DNA of 64,000 nt, taken from Pseudomonas asiatica (GTDB taxonomy: Bacteria; Pseudomonadota; Gammaproteobacteria; Pseudomonadales; Pseudomonadaceae). Within the stretch, counting starts at the first letter, position 1; each line of letters starts with the position of its first letter. This document shows positions 1 through 9,059 of this stretch, piece by piece. The translations under genes and the position numbers were made by a program. A model generated the notes under the pieces. The model did not search any database, was not told the DNA's origin, and worked only from the letters and a program-made list of their open reading frames with translations. The stretch spans positions 434,001 through 498,000 of the forward strand of contig NZ_BLJF01000001.1 in the NCBI RefSeq assembly GCF_009932335.1, given 5' to 3'.

Positions 1-250
1 CATTGACGCCAACACCATAACTGGCCACTAGCGTTGGTTCGGCACCTTCCGGCAAGCTATTGCGGTCCAGCAGCAAGTTGAAAGGCATTGCGACGCCAAG
101 CGTCTGGCACCCCCAGGCGGCCAGGATGATCTTGTTCTCATCCGTGCCCAACTGTACGCGTACGCCAAGGTGCGGTGCGCCTTCAGCTGTATGGATGCAC
201 GACGGGACAAGCACGGTCCCGCGGATCTCGATGAAGTTGGCGGGTAGCAT
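1..250 (-). CDS. Small beta-rich protein of unknown function, YbaY/YscW-like (partial, runs off left edge)
   Basis: An open frame of 83 codons starts at 250 and leaves the window still open. The start at 250 has GAGGAAA just upstream; an in-frame ATG at 274 is possible but has no comparable ribosome binding site. The visible protein has no signal peptide and no membrane segment. Its middle (MPFNLLLDRNSLPEG, then LVASYGV) lines up with the same part of the gene just upstream (MPINLPLTFDTSLID, then ALAARIEI), so the two look like tandem paralogues. That pattern resembles YbaY/YscW-type domains, which are usually lipoproteins, but this is inference. The gap to the upstream gene is about 40 bases, so they are probably co-transcribed. 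The rest of the gene lies outside the window and the function is unknown. Confidence 0.6.
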   Translation of the reverse strand, partial: MLPANFIEIRGTVLVPSCIHTAEGAPHLGVRVQLGTDENKIILAAWGCQTLGVAMPFNLLLDRNSLPEGAEPTLVASYGVGVN

Positions 251-289
251 GTTGGTTTTCCTCGGTTCGGTCATGGGTACAGGCGCCAG

Positions 290-664
290 TCACTCAGCGA
301 GGTTGTCGCTGAACTGGCGACCGTTTTCGGTGGCAATCTGGTCGACAGTCACCCGTTGTGTACCCGATACCGTGGCTGGTTCTATCGAGTGACGGCTGGT
401 GGTGATGTAGCGCAGTTGGCCGTCTATCTCGATGCGCGCGGCGAGGGCATAGCTGCGGCGTGGGTCGATAAGGCTGGTATCAAACGTCAGCGGCAGATTG
501 ATCGGCATCAGGCCGCCACAGCGCAGACGCAACTCGGCAAGGCTGATGGAGCGCGCATCTGCCTTCGAAATATCGATCAGCTTCAATTCAACCAGGCCGG
601 ACGGTGCGAGCGTGTTATCGCCAGAGGAAACGATTTCAACGTCCAGCGTCTTCATTTGAGTCAT
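290..664 (-). CDS. YbaY/YscW-like small protein, no signal peptide
   Basis: A 124-aa protein. ATG at 664 is preceded by AAGGAG at good spacing, which decides against the longer upstream frame that overlaps plsB. The sequence has the pattern of YbaY/YscW-family domains: a hydrophobic strand, then LVELKLIDISKADARSISLA, a MPINLPL strand and a YALAARIEI strand followed by a short aromatic hairpin. Family members are usually secreted lipoproteins, but here there is no leader or lipobox, so a cytoplasmic location is expected. It lies 79 bases downstream of plsB on the same strand and is followed by a paralogue. I do not know its role; the family call is by pattern only. Confidence 0.6.
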   Translation of the reverse strand: MTQMKTLDVEIVSSGDNTLAPSGLVELKLIDISKADARSISLAELRLRCGGLMPINLPLTFDTSLIDPRRSYALAARIEIDGQLRYITTSRHSIEPATVSGTQRVTVDQIATENGRQFSDNLAE

Positions 665-743
665 GTTGGTGCTCCTTGAGAGGGATGTGCTGAAGAGCAC
701 CGTGATCCTGATCCCTCCCAAGGGCTGAGAGCAGCCTGAAAAG

Positions 744-3230
744 CTACCGCTGTATAACCTCCGCAGGCTCATCGCGGTGCAATGCCACCTGGCGGATCGA
801 CAGGCGCAGTTCCGCAGACAGCACGCGCTTGGCCACGCCTTCGGCCAGCTCGCCGAGCTTGTTGCGATAACCGAGCTTGCCTTGGGCGTCAGCATGTAGC
901 ACGCCTTGCTCGACCAAGGTCTGGATGAAGTGGCGGAACAGGGTCTTGTCGAAGAATTCCGGGGCGTTCAGGCCGTGCAGGATCGACAGGCGCTGGGCCA
1001 TCATCACGCACAGGTCTTCCAGCTCTTCGGCGCTGAGGCTGTTCTGCCCGCTGTTGAGCAACAGCGAGGTGGCCATGTAGAAACGCTGCAGGGTCTGGGT
1101 GATAGTGCGGGCGAGCAGGGTCAGCAACACGAACTGCCGCGAGCTGGGCGCCGGGCGAATGTAGATGGCGTTGTCCTGGCGCAGCAGCCCTTGCTCGACC
1201 AGTGCGGCCAGCCACTGGTCGATCACCGCATCCAGTTGTTCCGGCGTCCAGCGCAGGAACAGTTCGGCCTGCAGGTAGGGATACAGCGCGTGTACATACT
1301 GGCCCAGCAGTTCGCGGCTCATGCGCGAGCTGCTGAGGAAGAAGCTGGCCAGCAGCGCCGGCAGGGCGAAGATGTGCAGCACGTTGTTGCGGTAATAGGT
1401 CATCAGTACCGCGTTGCCTTCATCCAGGTACAGGATGCGGCCCAGGGCGTCCTTCTGCTCGGCCACCAGGTTCATCCCGCGCACGTGCTCGATCAGCGCC
1501 TGGCCGTCGCCGTCGGGCAGGGTGGTGTGCGGCGAGTAGGGTACCTGGCGCAGCAAGGCCAGGTACAGGTCGAGCACGCGGGTCAGGGCGCGCTCGTCCA
1601 GGGCCAGGCGGCTGGTGGACAGCAGCGCCAGCGCCACCAGGTTGACCGGGTTGATAGCGGCCGCCTCGTTGAGGTGGCGGGCAACGGTTTCGCCCAGGCG
1701 GGTGGTGGTGGCGTTGAGCCAGGCCGGGCGGTACTGCGGGCCGTGGTCCTGTTCACGCCAGCCGGGTTGTTGCTGGTCGAGGAAACCGGCCAGGCGGATC
1801 GGCTCGCCAAAGTTCACGTACACCTGGCCAAAGCGCTGCCTGAGCGCGCCGAACACCTTGAAGATATCGAAGATCGACTCTTTCTTCTTGCTGGCACCGC
1901 GCAGCTCGCCCAGGTAGGTGCGGCCTTCGAGCACGCGCTCGTAGCCGATGTAAACCGGCACGAAAACGATCGGCGTACGCGACGAACGCAGGAAGCTGCG
2001 CAGGGTAATGGCCAGCATTCCGGTGCGCGGCTGCAGCATGCGCCCGGTGCGCGAGCGCCCGCCTTCGACGAAGTACTCGACCGGAAAGCCCTTGGTGTAC
2101 AGGGTGTGCAGGTACTCGTTGAACACCGCGGTGTACAGCGGGTTGCCCTTGAACGTGCGGCGCATGAAGAAGGCGCCGCCACGGCGTAGCAGGTTACCCA
2201 CCAGCGGCATGTTGAGGTTGATGCCCGCGGCCACGTGCGGCGGCGTCAGGCCGTTGCGGAACAGCAGGTACGACAGCAGCAGGTAGTCGATGTGGCTGCG
2301 GTGGCACGGCACATAGATCACTTCGTTGCCGGGTGCGATGCCTTGCACCTGCTCGATGTGGTTGACCTTGATGCCGTCGTAGATCTTGTTCCAGAACCAG
2401 CTCAGCACCACTTCGAGGAAGCGGATCGCGGTGTAGGTGTAGTCCGAGGCAATCTCGTTGCCATAGCGCAGGGCCTGGGCTTCGGCCTTGGCCAGCGGCA
2501 GGTTTTCGCGCTGCGCCTCTTCGACGATGGCCTGGCGCACCTGGGGCGCGTGGATCAGGCCTTTGACCAGGTTGCGCCGGTGCGAGATGTCCGGGCCGAT
2601 GACTGCGGTCTTCAGGTTGCGAAAGTGCACGCGCATCAGGCGCTGGGCCATGCGTACGGTGCGTTCGTGGCCCTTGTTGTGCTGTACCAGTTCGCGCAGG
2701 TGAATGGGCGCGGAGAACTGCACCCGGGTCTTGCGCCCGAGGATCAGTACGGTCAGCAGCCGGCGCAGGCGCCCGGTAACCGCCCAGCTGTCGGCGAACA
2801 GCAACTTCCACGGGCTGGATTCACTTGCCGGGGTCTGCCCCCAGAACACACTGACCGGAATGATCTGCGCATCCTCTTCGGCATGCTGGCTGACGGCGGC
2901 GACCAGGCGCTCCAGGGTGGGTGGGGCACCGCGCTTGTCATGGCGGCCGAGCCAGTCCGGGTCCGGGGTGAGGTAGAAGAATGCCGCAGGTTCCTGCAGC
3001 GGGCCAACCGCCACCGGCAGCACCGGGCGCGGCAGGCCCGCCTTGGTGCATTCATGGTCGAGCACGACCAGGTCGGTGAGCGCGGGCGAGGGCAAGGCAT
3101 AGAACACCGGCCGGCTGCGGTCGAGCTTGAGGGTGAGGGAAGACTGGTTGATGGTCTCGGAGCGCACCCACAGGTACAACAGGCGACGCAGGGCGCCGAA
3201 GATCAGGCGGCGCAGGGGGGAACGGGTCAT
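744..3230 (-). CDS. plsB: Glycerol-3-phosphate 1-O-acyltransferase
   Basis: PlsB acylates position 1 of sn-glycerol-3-phosphate, using acyl-CoA or acyl-ACP, as the first step of phospholipid synthesis at the inner membrane. The protein is 828 aa from ATG 3230, near the 807 aa of the E. coli enzyme. The acyltransferase block is clear: HRSHID (the HX4D catalytic motif) near residue 308, GGAFFMRR further on, EGGRSRTGR near 386 and FVPVYIGYE near 422. A 15-codon N-terminal extension is possible in frame, but MTRSPLRRL is the usual start. The ribosome binding site is weak. Two small unknown genes follow on the same strand. Confidence 0.96.
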   Translation of the reverse strand: MTRSPLRRLIFGALRRLLYLWVRSETINQSSLTLKLDRSRPVFYALPSPALTDLVVLDHECTKAGLPRPVLPVAVGPLQEPAAFFYLTPDPDWLGRHDKRGAPPTLERLVAAVSQHAEEDAQIIPVSVFWGQTPASESSPWKLLFADSWAVTGRLRRLLTVLILGRKTRVQFSAPIHLRELVQHNKGHERTVRMAQRLMRVHFRNLKTAVIGPDISHRRNLVKGLIHAPQVRQAIVEEAQRENLPLAKAEAQALRYGNEIASDYTYTAIRFLEVVLSWFWNKIYDGIKVNHIEQVQGIAPGNEVIYVPCHRSHIDYLLLSYLLFRNGLTPPHVAAGINLNMPLVGNLLRRGGAFFMRRTFKGNPLYTAVFNEYLHTLYTKGFPVEYFVEGGRSRTGRMLQPRTGMLAITLRSFLRSSRTPIVFVPVYIGYERVLEGRTYLGELRGASKKKESIFDIFKVFGALRQRFGQVYVNFGEPIRLAGFLDQQQPGWREQDHGPQYRPAWLNATTTRLGETVARHLNEAAAINPVNLVALALLSTSRLALDERALTRVLDLYLALLRQVPYSPHTTLPDGDGQALIEHVRGMNLVAEQKDALGRILYLDEGNAVLMTYYRNNVLHIFALPALLASFFLSSSRMSRELLGQYVHALYPYLQAELFLRWTPEQLDAVIDQWLAALVEQGLLRQDNAIYIRPAPSSRQFVLLTLLARTITQTLQRFYMATSLLLNSGQNSLSAEELEDLCVMMAQRLSILHGLNAPEFFDKTLFRHFIQTLVEQGVLHADAQGKLGYRNKLGELAEGVAKRVLSAELRLSIRQVALHRDEPAEVIQR

Positions 3231-3354
3231 GGGGTGTGTGCCCTGGGGGTGGTTTTCAGGTGGGTATCCAGCCAATTAGTCTGCCGTATCCGCGCAAGTT
3301 CAGCAAAAATCGCCGAACGGCGCGACGGTCATCAAATTTTTTTGTTCTGTGTCA

Positions 3355-3360
3355 TATACT
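3355..3360 (+). promoter_or_regulatory. Candidate -10 box for the cold-shock gene
   Basis: TATACT lies about 100 bases before the ATG at 3462, in an AT-rich stretch that contrasts with its surroundings. No good -35 hexamer is visible. If it is the promoter, the transcript has a leader of roughly 95 bases, as is common for cold-shock genes. Confidence 0.4.
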
Positions 3361-3461
3361 CGGCCTGCCACTTGCAAGATATTTGCGCAAGCGGCGTCGA
3401 CACAGGGAGGGACTCTGTGTCTGCAAGGCGATCTTCACAATAAAAATCCGGAGTAGTTCAG

Positions 3462-3671
3462 ATGTCGTCTCGTGAGACTGGGAATGTAAAGTGGTTCAAC
3501 GATGCCAAGGGTTATGGCTTCATTCAGCGCGAAGGTGGTGCGGATGTATTCGTCCACTATCGGGCGATCCGCGGTGAGGGGCATCGTACCCTGGTCGAAG
3601 GTCAGCGGGTGGAGTACGCCTGCGTGCAGGGCCAGAAAGGCCTGCAAGCCGAGGACGTAGTAGGGCTCTGA
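3462..3671 (+). CDS. Cold-shock domain protein, CspD-like
   Basis: A 69-aa single cold-shock domain that binds single-stranded RNA or DNA. RNP1 is KGYGFI (residues 16-21) and RNP2 is DVFVHY (28-33), followed by the loop [11 protein letters not shown]. The tyrosine after VFVH and that loop resemble CspD-type proteins more than CspA, where phenylalanine is usual, so the paralogue cannot be named with certainty. GGAG lies 8 bases before the ATG. The gene is monocistronic: plsB diverges upstream and a REP pair follows directly. The long leader would fit post-transcriptional control, which is known for the family but not shown here. Confidence 0.93.
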   Translation: MSSRETGNVKWFNDAKGYGFIQREGGADVFVHYRAIRGEGHRTLVEGQRVEYACVQGQKGLQAEDVVGL

Positions 3672-3692
3672 GCCTCATGCGGTAAGGCTTGC

Positions 3693-3778
3693 TGTGGGAG
3701 CTGGCTTGCCGGCGATCACCGGCGAAGCCGGTGCCAGGCACCGTGTTGCCTGCATCGCCGGCAAGCCGGGCTCCCACA
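3693..3778. repeat. REP pair (inverted)
   Basis: Two REP-like arms in inverted order, TGTGGGAGCTGGCTTGCCGG at the left and its imperfect complement ending CTCCCACA at the right, with a short stem-forming spacer. It lies between the convergent cold-shock gene and the small gene at 3794-4168, where it may also end transcription. Confidence 0.85.
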
Positions 3779-3793
3779 AAGAATGCAGTGCAT

Positions 3794-4168
3794 TCAGGTG
3801 CGCCAGGTGATTTCCTCTTCACCGTCGGCGCTGATGCGGACCCAGCGGTCGGCATCTTCTTCCCCATCTTCCTCCACCCAGCCACCTGGCGCGCAGCGCA
3901 CTTCCACACCCAGTGCGGCAAATGCGGCGCGGGCGCAGGCAACGTCATCGGCCCACGGCGTCTGGTCGCTTTCCAGGTACAGGCTGTTCCATTTCCCTAC
4001 AGCCTTGGGTAGCCAGGTGACCGGAATGTTACCGGCCTGGCATTTGAAGGTATGGCCTTTCTGCTTCCATTCGCTGCAGGGGCCGATTGCCTGGGCGAGC
4101 CACTCGGCAATCTGCTTGTGGTCGACGTCGGCGTCCTTCAGGTAGATCTCGATATCAGGTTGGCGCAT
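3794..4168 (-). CDS. Conserved hypothetical protein
   Basis: A 124-aa protein from ATG 4168 with GGAG upstream. It has no signal peptide or membrane segment. The N-terminal half (DIEIYLKDADVDHKQIAEWL) looks like an alpha/beta fold; the middle has CSEWKQKGHTFKCQAGNIPV, and the C-terminal part is strongly acidic and tryptophan-rich (GGWVEEDGEEDADRWVRI). It lies 17 bases downstream of nothing on its own strand except rlmA, which starts beyond it at 4186-4998, so all of rlmA precedes it and the two are likely co-transcribed after dapE. I recognise it only as a conserved Pseudomonas protein with no known function. Confidence 0.8.
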   Translation of the reverse strand: MRQPDIEIYLKDADVDHKQIAEWLAQAIGPCSEWKQKGHTFKCQAGNIPVTWLPKAVGKWNSLYLESDQTPWADDVACARAAFAALGVEVRCAPGGWVEEDGEEDADRWVRISADGEEEITWRT

Positions 4169-4185
4169 AAGGGCTCCGGGTGTGC

Positions 4186-4998
4186 TCAGTCTTGGCGCAC
4201 GAAATAGTCATAACGCATGGAAACCGTGACCTCGAACGGCTCGGGCTGGTCGATCACCCGGGCACGCTTTTCGGCACTGGCACGCCAGCCGTGCGGGGTC
4301 ATGGCCAGCAGGTCGGCGCGGGCCTTGGGCGCGGCCAGGCTCAGGCGGAACTCCAGGGTTTCGCTGTGGGCATGGGCCATGCCTTCGGGGACCAGGGCCA
4401 AGTGTTTGTCGTCGGCGTAAGGGCGTACTTCATCGTAGAGCACTTCGCGCAGTTCCATCAGGTGGCCGCTGGTGGGGCCGACCCGCATCAGGCCGCCGCC
4501 CGGGCTGAGCAGGCGCTTGGCCTCGTCCCAGTCCAGCGGGCTGAATACGCTGGCGATGAACTGGCAGCTGGCGTCGGCAAGCGGCACGCGGGCCATGCTG
4601 GCGACCATCCAGGTAACCTCGGGCGCGCGACGGCAGGCACGCTTGACTGCCTCGCGGGAAATGTCCAGGGCATAGCCGTCGGCAGCCGGCAGTGCCTGGG
4701 CGATTTGCGCAGTGTAGTAACCCTCGCCACAGCCGATGTCCAGCCAGGCCTCGGGCTGGCGTTCGGCGGCCAGCTCGGCCAGGCGGCGCGCCACCGGCGC
4801 GTAGTGGCCGGCGTCGAGGAAATCGCGGCGGGCTTCGACCATGGCCTGGTTGTCACCCGGGTCGCGGCTGTTCTTGTGCTGCACCGGCAGCAGGTTCAGG
4901 TAACCCTGGCGGGCCCGGTCGAAGCGGTGGCCGGCCGGGCACACCACGCCGTTGTCGAGCCGGCTCAGCGGCGCCTGGCAAAGAGGGCAGGCGAGCAT
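4186..4998 (-). CDS. rlmA: 23S rRNA (guanine-745-N1)-methyltransferase
   Basis: RlmA methylates N1 of G745 in helix 35 of 23S rRNA using S-adenosylmethionine. The 270-aa protein has the diagnostic N-terminal zinc site (C4, C7, C20, H24, in CPLC and CPAGH) and a class I methyltransferase domain with the SAM loop DIGCGEG at 87-93. The length agrees with E. coli RlmA (269 aa). Its ATG overlaps the dapE stop by one base (TGATG), so translation is probably coupled. It could be the paralogue RlmA(II), but that form is typical of Gram-positive bacteria. Confidence 0.93.
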   Translation of the reverse strand: MLACPLCQAPLSRLDNGVVCPAGHRFDRARQGYLNLLPVQHKNSRDPGDNQAMVEARRDFLDAGHYAPVARRLAELAAERQPEAWLDIGCGEGYYTAQIAQALPAADGYALDISREAVKRACRRAPEVTWMVASMARVPLADASCQFIASVFSPLDWDEAKRLLSPGGGLMRVGPTSGHLMELREVLYDEVRPYADDKHLALVPEGMAHAHSETLEFRLSLAAPKARADLLAMTPHGWRASAEKRARVIDQPEPFEVTVSMRYDYFVRQD

Positions 4999-6149
4999 CA
5001 GGCGAGCAACCGGACCAGGGTCTGGTAATAGATTTCGGTCAGCAGGTCGAGATCGCTGGCCAGGATCCGCTCATCCACCTGGTGGATGGTGGCGTTGACC
5101 GGGCCGAGCTCGACCACCTGGGTGCCCATGGTGGCGATGAAGCGCCCATCGGAGGTACCGCCGCTGGTCGACGGCTGGGTGTCGCGGCCGGTGACGCCCT
5201 TGATGCTGGCCGAGACGGCGTCCAGCAATTCGCCCGGTTCGGTAAGGAACGGCAGGCCCGACAGCGCCCAGTCGATCGACCAGTCCAGCTCATGCTTGTC
5301 GAGGATCGCCGACACCCGCGCCTGCAGGCCTTCGACGGTGGACTCGGTAGAGAAACGGAAGTTGAACAGGGCGGTCAGCTCGCCGGGGACCACGTTGGTG
5401 GCGCCGGTGCCGGAATTGAGGTTGGAGATCTGGAAACTGGTCGGCGGGAAGAACGCATTGCCTTCGTCCCAGTGCTCGGCCGCCAGTTCCGCCAGGGCCG
5501 GAGCGGCCAAGTGGATCGGGTTGCGCGCCAGGTGCGGGTAGGCCACATGGCCCTGCTTGCCGCGCACGGTCAGCTTGGCGCCCAGCGAGCCACGGCGGCC
5601 GTTCTTGACCACGTCACCCAGCAGGGTGGTGCTGGAGGGTTCGCCGACGATGCACCAGTCCAGGCGCTCGTTGCGTGCTTTCAGGCGCTCGACCACGGCC
5701 TTGGTGCCATGGTGGGCCGGGCCTTCCTCGTCGCTGGTGATCAGGAACGCGACCTTGCCGCGGTGGTCCGGGTAGTCCTGCACGAAGCGCTCGCTGGCAA
5801 TCACCATGGAGGCCAGGCTGCCTTTCATGTCGGCGGCGCCACGACCGCAGAGCATGCCGTCGGCGTCGATCAGCGCTTCGAACGGCTCATGCTGCCATTG
5901 CTGCACCGGGCCGGTGGGTACCACGTCGGTGTGGCCGGCGAAGCACAGCACCGGGCCATCCTGGCTGCCGTGGGTGGCCCAGAAATTGTCGACGTCCTCG
6001 ATGCGCATCGGCTCGAGCTGGAAGCCTACGGCGCCCAAGCGGTTCATCATCTGCGCCTGGCAGTCGGCGTCGACGGGGGTGACCGAGGGGCGACGGATCA
6101 GGTCGCAGGCCAGTTGAAGGGTAGGCGAGAGCTCGGCAGGGGCCGTCAT
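4998..6149 (-). CDS. dapE: Succinyl-diaminopimelate desuccinylase
   Basis: DapE hydrolyses N-succinyl-LL-2,6-diaminopimelate to LL-diaminopimelate and succinate in the lysine and peptidoglycan pathway. The 383-aa M20 peptidase-family protein shows the di-zinc ligands and catalytic residues in order: H73 and D75 in [11 protein letters not shown]108 in ADMKG, E141/E142 in ITSDEEGP, and H356 in [10 protein letters not shown]. The substrate loop [10 protein letters not shown] is also present. dapD and dapC lie at 11.7 and 16.0 kb. A REP pair separates it from ndvB upstream, so the dapE-rlmA unit probably has its own promoter, which I could not locate. Confidence 0.97.
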   Translation of the reverse strand: MTAPAELSPTLQLACDLIRRPSVTPVDADCQAQMMNRLGAVGFQLEPMRIEDVDNFWATHGSQDGPVLCFAGHTDVVPTGPVQQWQHEPFEALIDADGMLCGRGAADMKGSLASMVIASERFVQDYPDHRGKVAFLITSDEEGPAHHGTKAVVERLKARNERLDWCIVGEPSSTTLLGDVVKNGRRGSLGAKLTVRGKQGHVAYPHLARNPIHLAAPALAELAAEHWDEGNAFFPPTSFQISNLNSGTGATNVVPGELTALFNFRFSTESTVEGLQARVSAILDKHELDWSIDWALSGLPFLTEPGELLDAVSASIKGVTGRDTQPSTSGGTSDGRFIATMGTQVVELGPVNATIHQVDERILASDLDLLTEIYYQTLVRLLA

Positions 6150-6216
6150 GGGGAACTCCGGGGCAAGGCAAGGCGGGGAAATCTGAGGGCGTTATCTTAT
6201 ATCAAACCGTCAGGCC

Positions 6217-6344
6217 AATGGGGCCGCTTTGCGGCCCATCGCGACACAAGGCCGCTCCTACAGGCGATCTCGCCATATCTGACGGGATGCGATCCCCTGT
6301 AGGAGCGGCCTTGTGTCGCGATAGGGGCGCAAAGCGCCCCCGGC
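6217..6344. repeat. REP pair with perfect 25-bp arms
   Basis: Arms at 6240-6264 and 6296-6320 are perfect reverse complements, starting CGCGACACAAGGCCGCTCCT. Outer stems GGGGCCGCTTTGCGGCCC and GGGGCGCAAAGCGCCCC flank them. It fills the gap between the end of ndvB and the start of dapE and belongs to the same subfamily as the pairs at 40.4 and 55.7 kb. Confidence 0.9.
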
Positions 6345-6348
6345 ATTC

Positions 6349-8940
6349 TCAGGCCTGCTGCGGCTCGGCGGCCTTTTCCCCAGGCTTGGGCAGCGAAGAC
6401 AGGAACGCCATCACCAGCGCCGCCACATAAGGCAACGATTGCACCAGCAACATCGCCACCCAGAAGCGCATGTCCGAACTCGGCAGCCCCTGTACCAGGT
6501 AGATGCCCAGCGCGGCGCCCCACAGCAGCAACATGATGAACAGCTCTTCCCGAGCCTCGGAAATCGCCACCAGCAGCCCGTGGCTGTCGGCGTTTTTCGG
6601 TGTGCGGAAGAACGGCATGCTGCTGGTGAAGAACCCGTACAGCACCGCCTTGGCGATGGTATGCGACAGTGCCAGCCCGGCCAGCGCCGCAGCAAAGGCA
6701 TCTTTCAGGTTCACCCCTACCGCGCGGCGGTAGAGGAAGATGATCTTGCCGACCTTGAAGAAGAACAGTGCCAGCGGCGGAATGGCAAAGATCATCAGCG
6801 GCGGGTCGACCCGGTGCGGCACGATGATCATCGCCGCCGACCACAGCAGCGCGCCGATGGTGAAGAAGATGTTCATGCCATCGGCGATCCACGGCAGCCA
6901 GCCGGCCAGGAAGTGGTAGCGCTGGCCGCGGGTCAGCTCGCTGCCCTTGCCGCGCAGCAGGGCGCTGGCGTGGTGCTTGATGATCTGGATGGCGCCGTAG
7001 GCCCAGCGGAAGCGTTGCTTCTTGAAGTCGATGAAGGTGTCGGGCATCAGGCCCTTGCCGTAGCTGTTGTGGGCATAGGCGGCCGACAGGCCCTTCTCGA
7101 ATACCCGCAAGCCCAGTTCGGCGTCCTCGCAGATGCACCACTCGGCCCAGCCCAGCTCTTCCAGCACGCTGCGGCGGGTCATGGTCATGGTACCGTGCTG
7201 GATGATCGCGTCACGGTCGTTGCGGGTGACCATGCCGATGTGGAAGAAGCCCTTGTACTCGCTGTAGCACAGCTTCTTGAAGGCGCTTTCGTGCTGGTCG
7301 CGGTAGTCCTGCGGCGACTGCACCACGGCAATCTTCGGGTCGGCGAAGTGCGGCACCATGTGCTTGAGCCAGTTGCGGTCGACGCAGTAGTCCGAGTCGA
7401 TCACCGCGATCACCTCGGCGTCTTTGGCGGTGTGCGGGATCAGGTAGTTCAGCGCGCCGCCCTTGAAACCGGCCAGGGGCGCGACGTGGAAGAACCTGAA
7501 GCGCTCGCCGAGCTTCTCGCAATGGGCCTTGAGCGGCTCCCACACGGCCGGGTCCTTGGTGTTGTTGTCGATCACCAGCACTTCGTAGTCTGGGTAATCC
7601 AGCGCGGCCAGGGCATCGAGGGTCTGTTTGACCATCTCCGGCGGCTCGTTGTAGCACGGCACATGCACCGATACCTTGGGCCGGTAGGCGCTATCGGCCT
7701 GCACCGGCAGGAATTCGCGCCGGCGCTTGTGTATCCATACTGCCTCGGCCAGTTCGTGGGCCTCGGTCAGCAGCACGATGAACACGCCCAGCGCGCCGAG
7801 GGCAAGCAGCACGCCTACGGTCAGGCTGAACCAGGTGCTGTATTGCTGGCTGTAGTCGTAGGCGATCCATACCAGCACCGACCCGCACAGGAAGGTGATG
7901 AAGGTCAGGAAGGTGCGGCCGCGCTGGCGCAGGGCCGAACCGTCGATGAAAAGTACCATCAGGGCGATCATCGCCAGCACTACCGAGGCCACCGCCAGGG
8001 CGCGCCATTGCGGTATCGCCACCACCGGGCCGTCAAAGTTGAATTTTTGCTGGCGTTCGGCGTTGTACACGCCCCAGTAGGCGCCCACCGAGCCTTCGTC
8101 GCTGGCCTTCCACGGCTGGTCGTAGGCTTCGATGACGAAGTAATTGTAACCACGGCGGTTGAGGGTGTTGACCAGGGTACGCAGGTAGATGGCCTGGTCA
8201 GCCTGGGTGGCATCGGCGCCGCCGCGCATGCGGCCGTTGCTCGGCCAGCCGACTTCCGACAGCAGCAGGGGTTTGCGCGGGAACTGGTGCTTCAGCTCGC
8301 GGGCACGGTCGAGCACGAACTCGACCGAATCCTTCATCGGCACGAACTCCCAGTACGGCAGGATGTGCGCGGCAATCAGGTCGACGTGCTTGGCCAACTG
8401 CGGGTTTTCCTTCCAGATGTGCCATTGCTCACTGGTGGTCACCGGCACCTTGACCGCTGCGCGTACCCGGTCCAGGTACTTGATCAGGTTTTCCGGGGTG
8501 ACTTCTTCGCGGAACAGCGCCTCGTTGCCGACCACCACCCGCACCACGCTGCGCGAGGTGTTGGCCAGCTGGATGGCCGTGGCGATTTCGCGTTCGTTGC
8601 GCTCCAGGTCCGGGCTGATCCAGATGCCCAGCGTCACCCGTAGGCCGAATTCCTCGGCCAGGCGCGGGATATCCGCCTGGGTGCCCTCCACGGTGTAGAT
8701 CCGGATGCTGTCGGTCAGTTTGCTCAACTGTTCCAGGTCCTGGCGCATCTGGTCGTCACTGGGGTACTGGCCCTTCTGCGGGCTTTCGCCCAGGCGGAAC
8801 GGTGAATACGAGAAGCCAGAGATCTGCTCTGGCCAGGCGGGGGCGGAGACCGGGCGGTTGATCAGGGCCCAGAACCCGGTGAACAACGCGGCGATGGCCA
8901 GGACCACGACCAGGTTCAGGCCGAATTTACGTGAAGACAT
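6349..8940 (-). CDS. ndvB: Membrane beta-(1,3)-glucan synthase/glucosyltransferase (GH17-GT2 fusion)
   Basis: An 863-aa membrane enzyme of two parts. After an N-terminal membrane segment (about 8-27) comes a GH17-like periplasmic domain (about 45-305, with VVVGNEALFRE and LLLSEVGWPS). Three membrane segments follow, then a cytoplasmic GT2 domain (about 430-720) with the processive D,D,D,QxxRW set: VIDNNT, IDSDYC near 513, CEDAEL near 603 and QRFRW near 641. More C-terminal membrane segments follow. The same architecture next to dapE is NdvB of P. aeruginosa, linked there to periplasmic cyclic glucans and biofilm antibiotic tolerance. The product in this organism is inferred. OpgH is the main alternative, but it lacks a GH17 domain. 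Confidence 0.88.
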   Translation of the reverse strand: MSSRKFGLNLVVVLAIAALFTGFWALINRPVSAPAWPEQISGFSYSPFRLGESPQKGQYPSDDQMRQDLEQLSKLTDSIRIYTVEGTQADIPRLAEEFGLRVTLGIWISPDLERNEREIATAIQLANTSRSVVRVVVGNEALFREEVTPENLIKYLDRVRAAVKVPVTTSEQWHIWKENPQLAKHVDLIAAHILPYWEFVPMKDSVEFVLDRARELKHQFPRKPLLLSEVGWPSNGRMRGGADATQADQAIYLRTLVNTLNRRGYNYFVIEAYDQPWKASDEGSVGAYWGVYNAERQQKFNFDGPVVAIPQWRALAVASVVLAMIALMVLFIDGSALRQRGRTFLTFITFLCGSVLVWIAYDYSQQYSTWFSLTVGVLLALGALGVFIVLLTEAHELAEAVWIHKRRREFLPVQADSAYRPKVSVHVPCYNEPPEMVKQTLDALAALDYPDYEVLVIDNNTKDPAVWEPLKAHCEKLGERFRFFHVAPLAGFKGGALNYLIPHTAKDAEVIAVIDSDYCVDRNWLKHMVPHFADPKIAVVQSPQDYRDQHESAFKKLCYSEYKGFFHIGMVTRNDRDAIIQHGTMTMTRRSVLEELGWAEWCICEDAELGLRVFEKGLSAAYAHNSYGKGLMPDTFIDFKKQRFRWAYGAIQIIKHHASALLRGKGSELTRGQRYHFLAGWLPWIADGMNIFFTIGALLWSAAMIIVPHRVDPPLMIFAIPPLALFFFKVGKIIFLYRRAVGVNLKDAFAAALAGLALSHTIAKAVLYGFFTSSMPFFRTPKNADSHGLLVAISEAREELFIMLLLWGAALGIYLVQGLPSSDMRFWVAMLLVQSLPYVAALVMAFLSSLPKPGEKAAEPQQA

Positions 8941-9027
8941 TGTCGTCCATATGTGTCGAAGTGATACGACATTAAAGCAGGGTTGGTAGTCTCTTTCCTA
9001 ACGATGCAGGCCATGGGCCCGCTGGCA

Positions 9028-9033
9028 TATAAT
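9028..9033 (+). promoter_or_regulatory. Candidate -10 box for tcdA
   Basis: A perfect TATAAT lies 26 bases upstream of the chosen tcdA start, in the gap between the divergent ndvB and tcdA genes. No convincing -35 hexamer is seen. Confidence 0.5.
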
Positions 9034-9059
9034 GCGCGCCGGTTTTTTGGGGTATGAAC

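Noticed and set aside
6439-8643. Plus-strand open frame of 734 codons over ndvB
   Set aside because: Low-complexity shadow of the real minus-strand gene.
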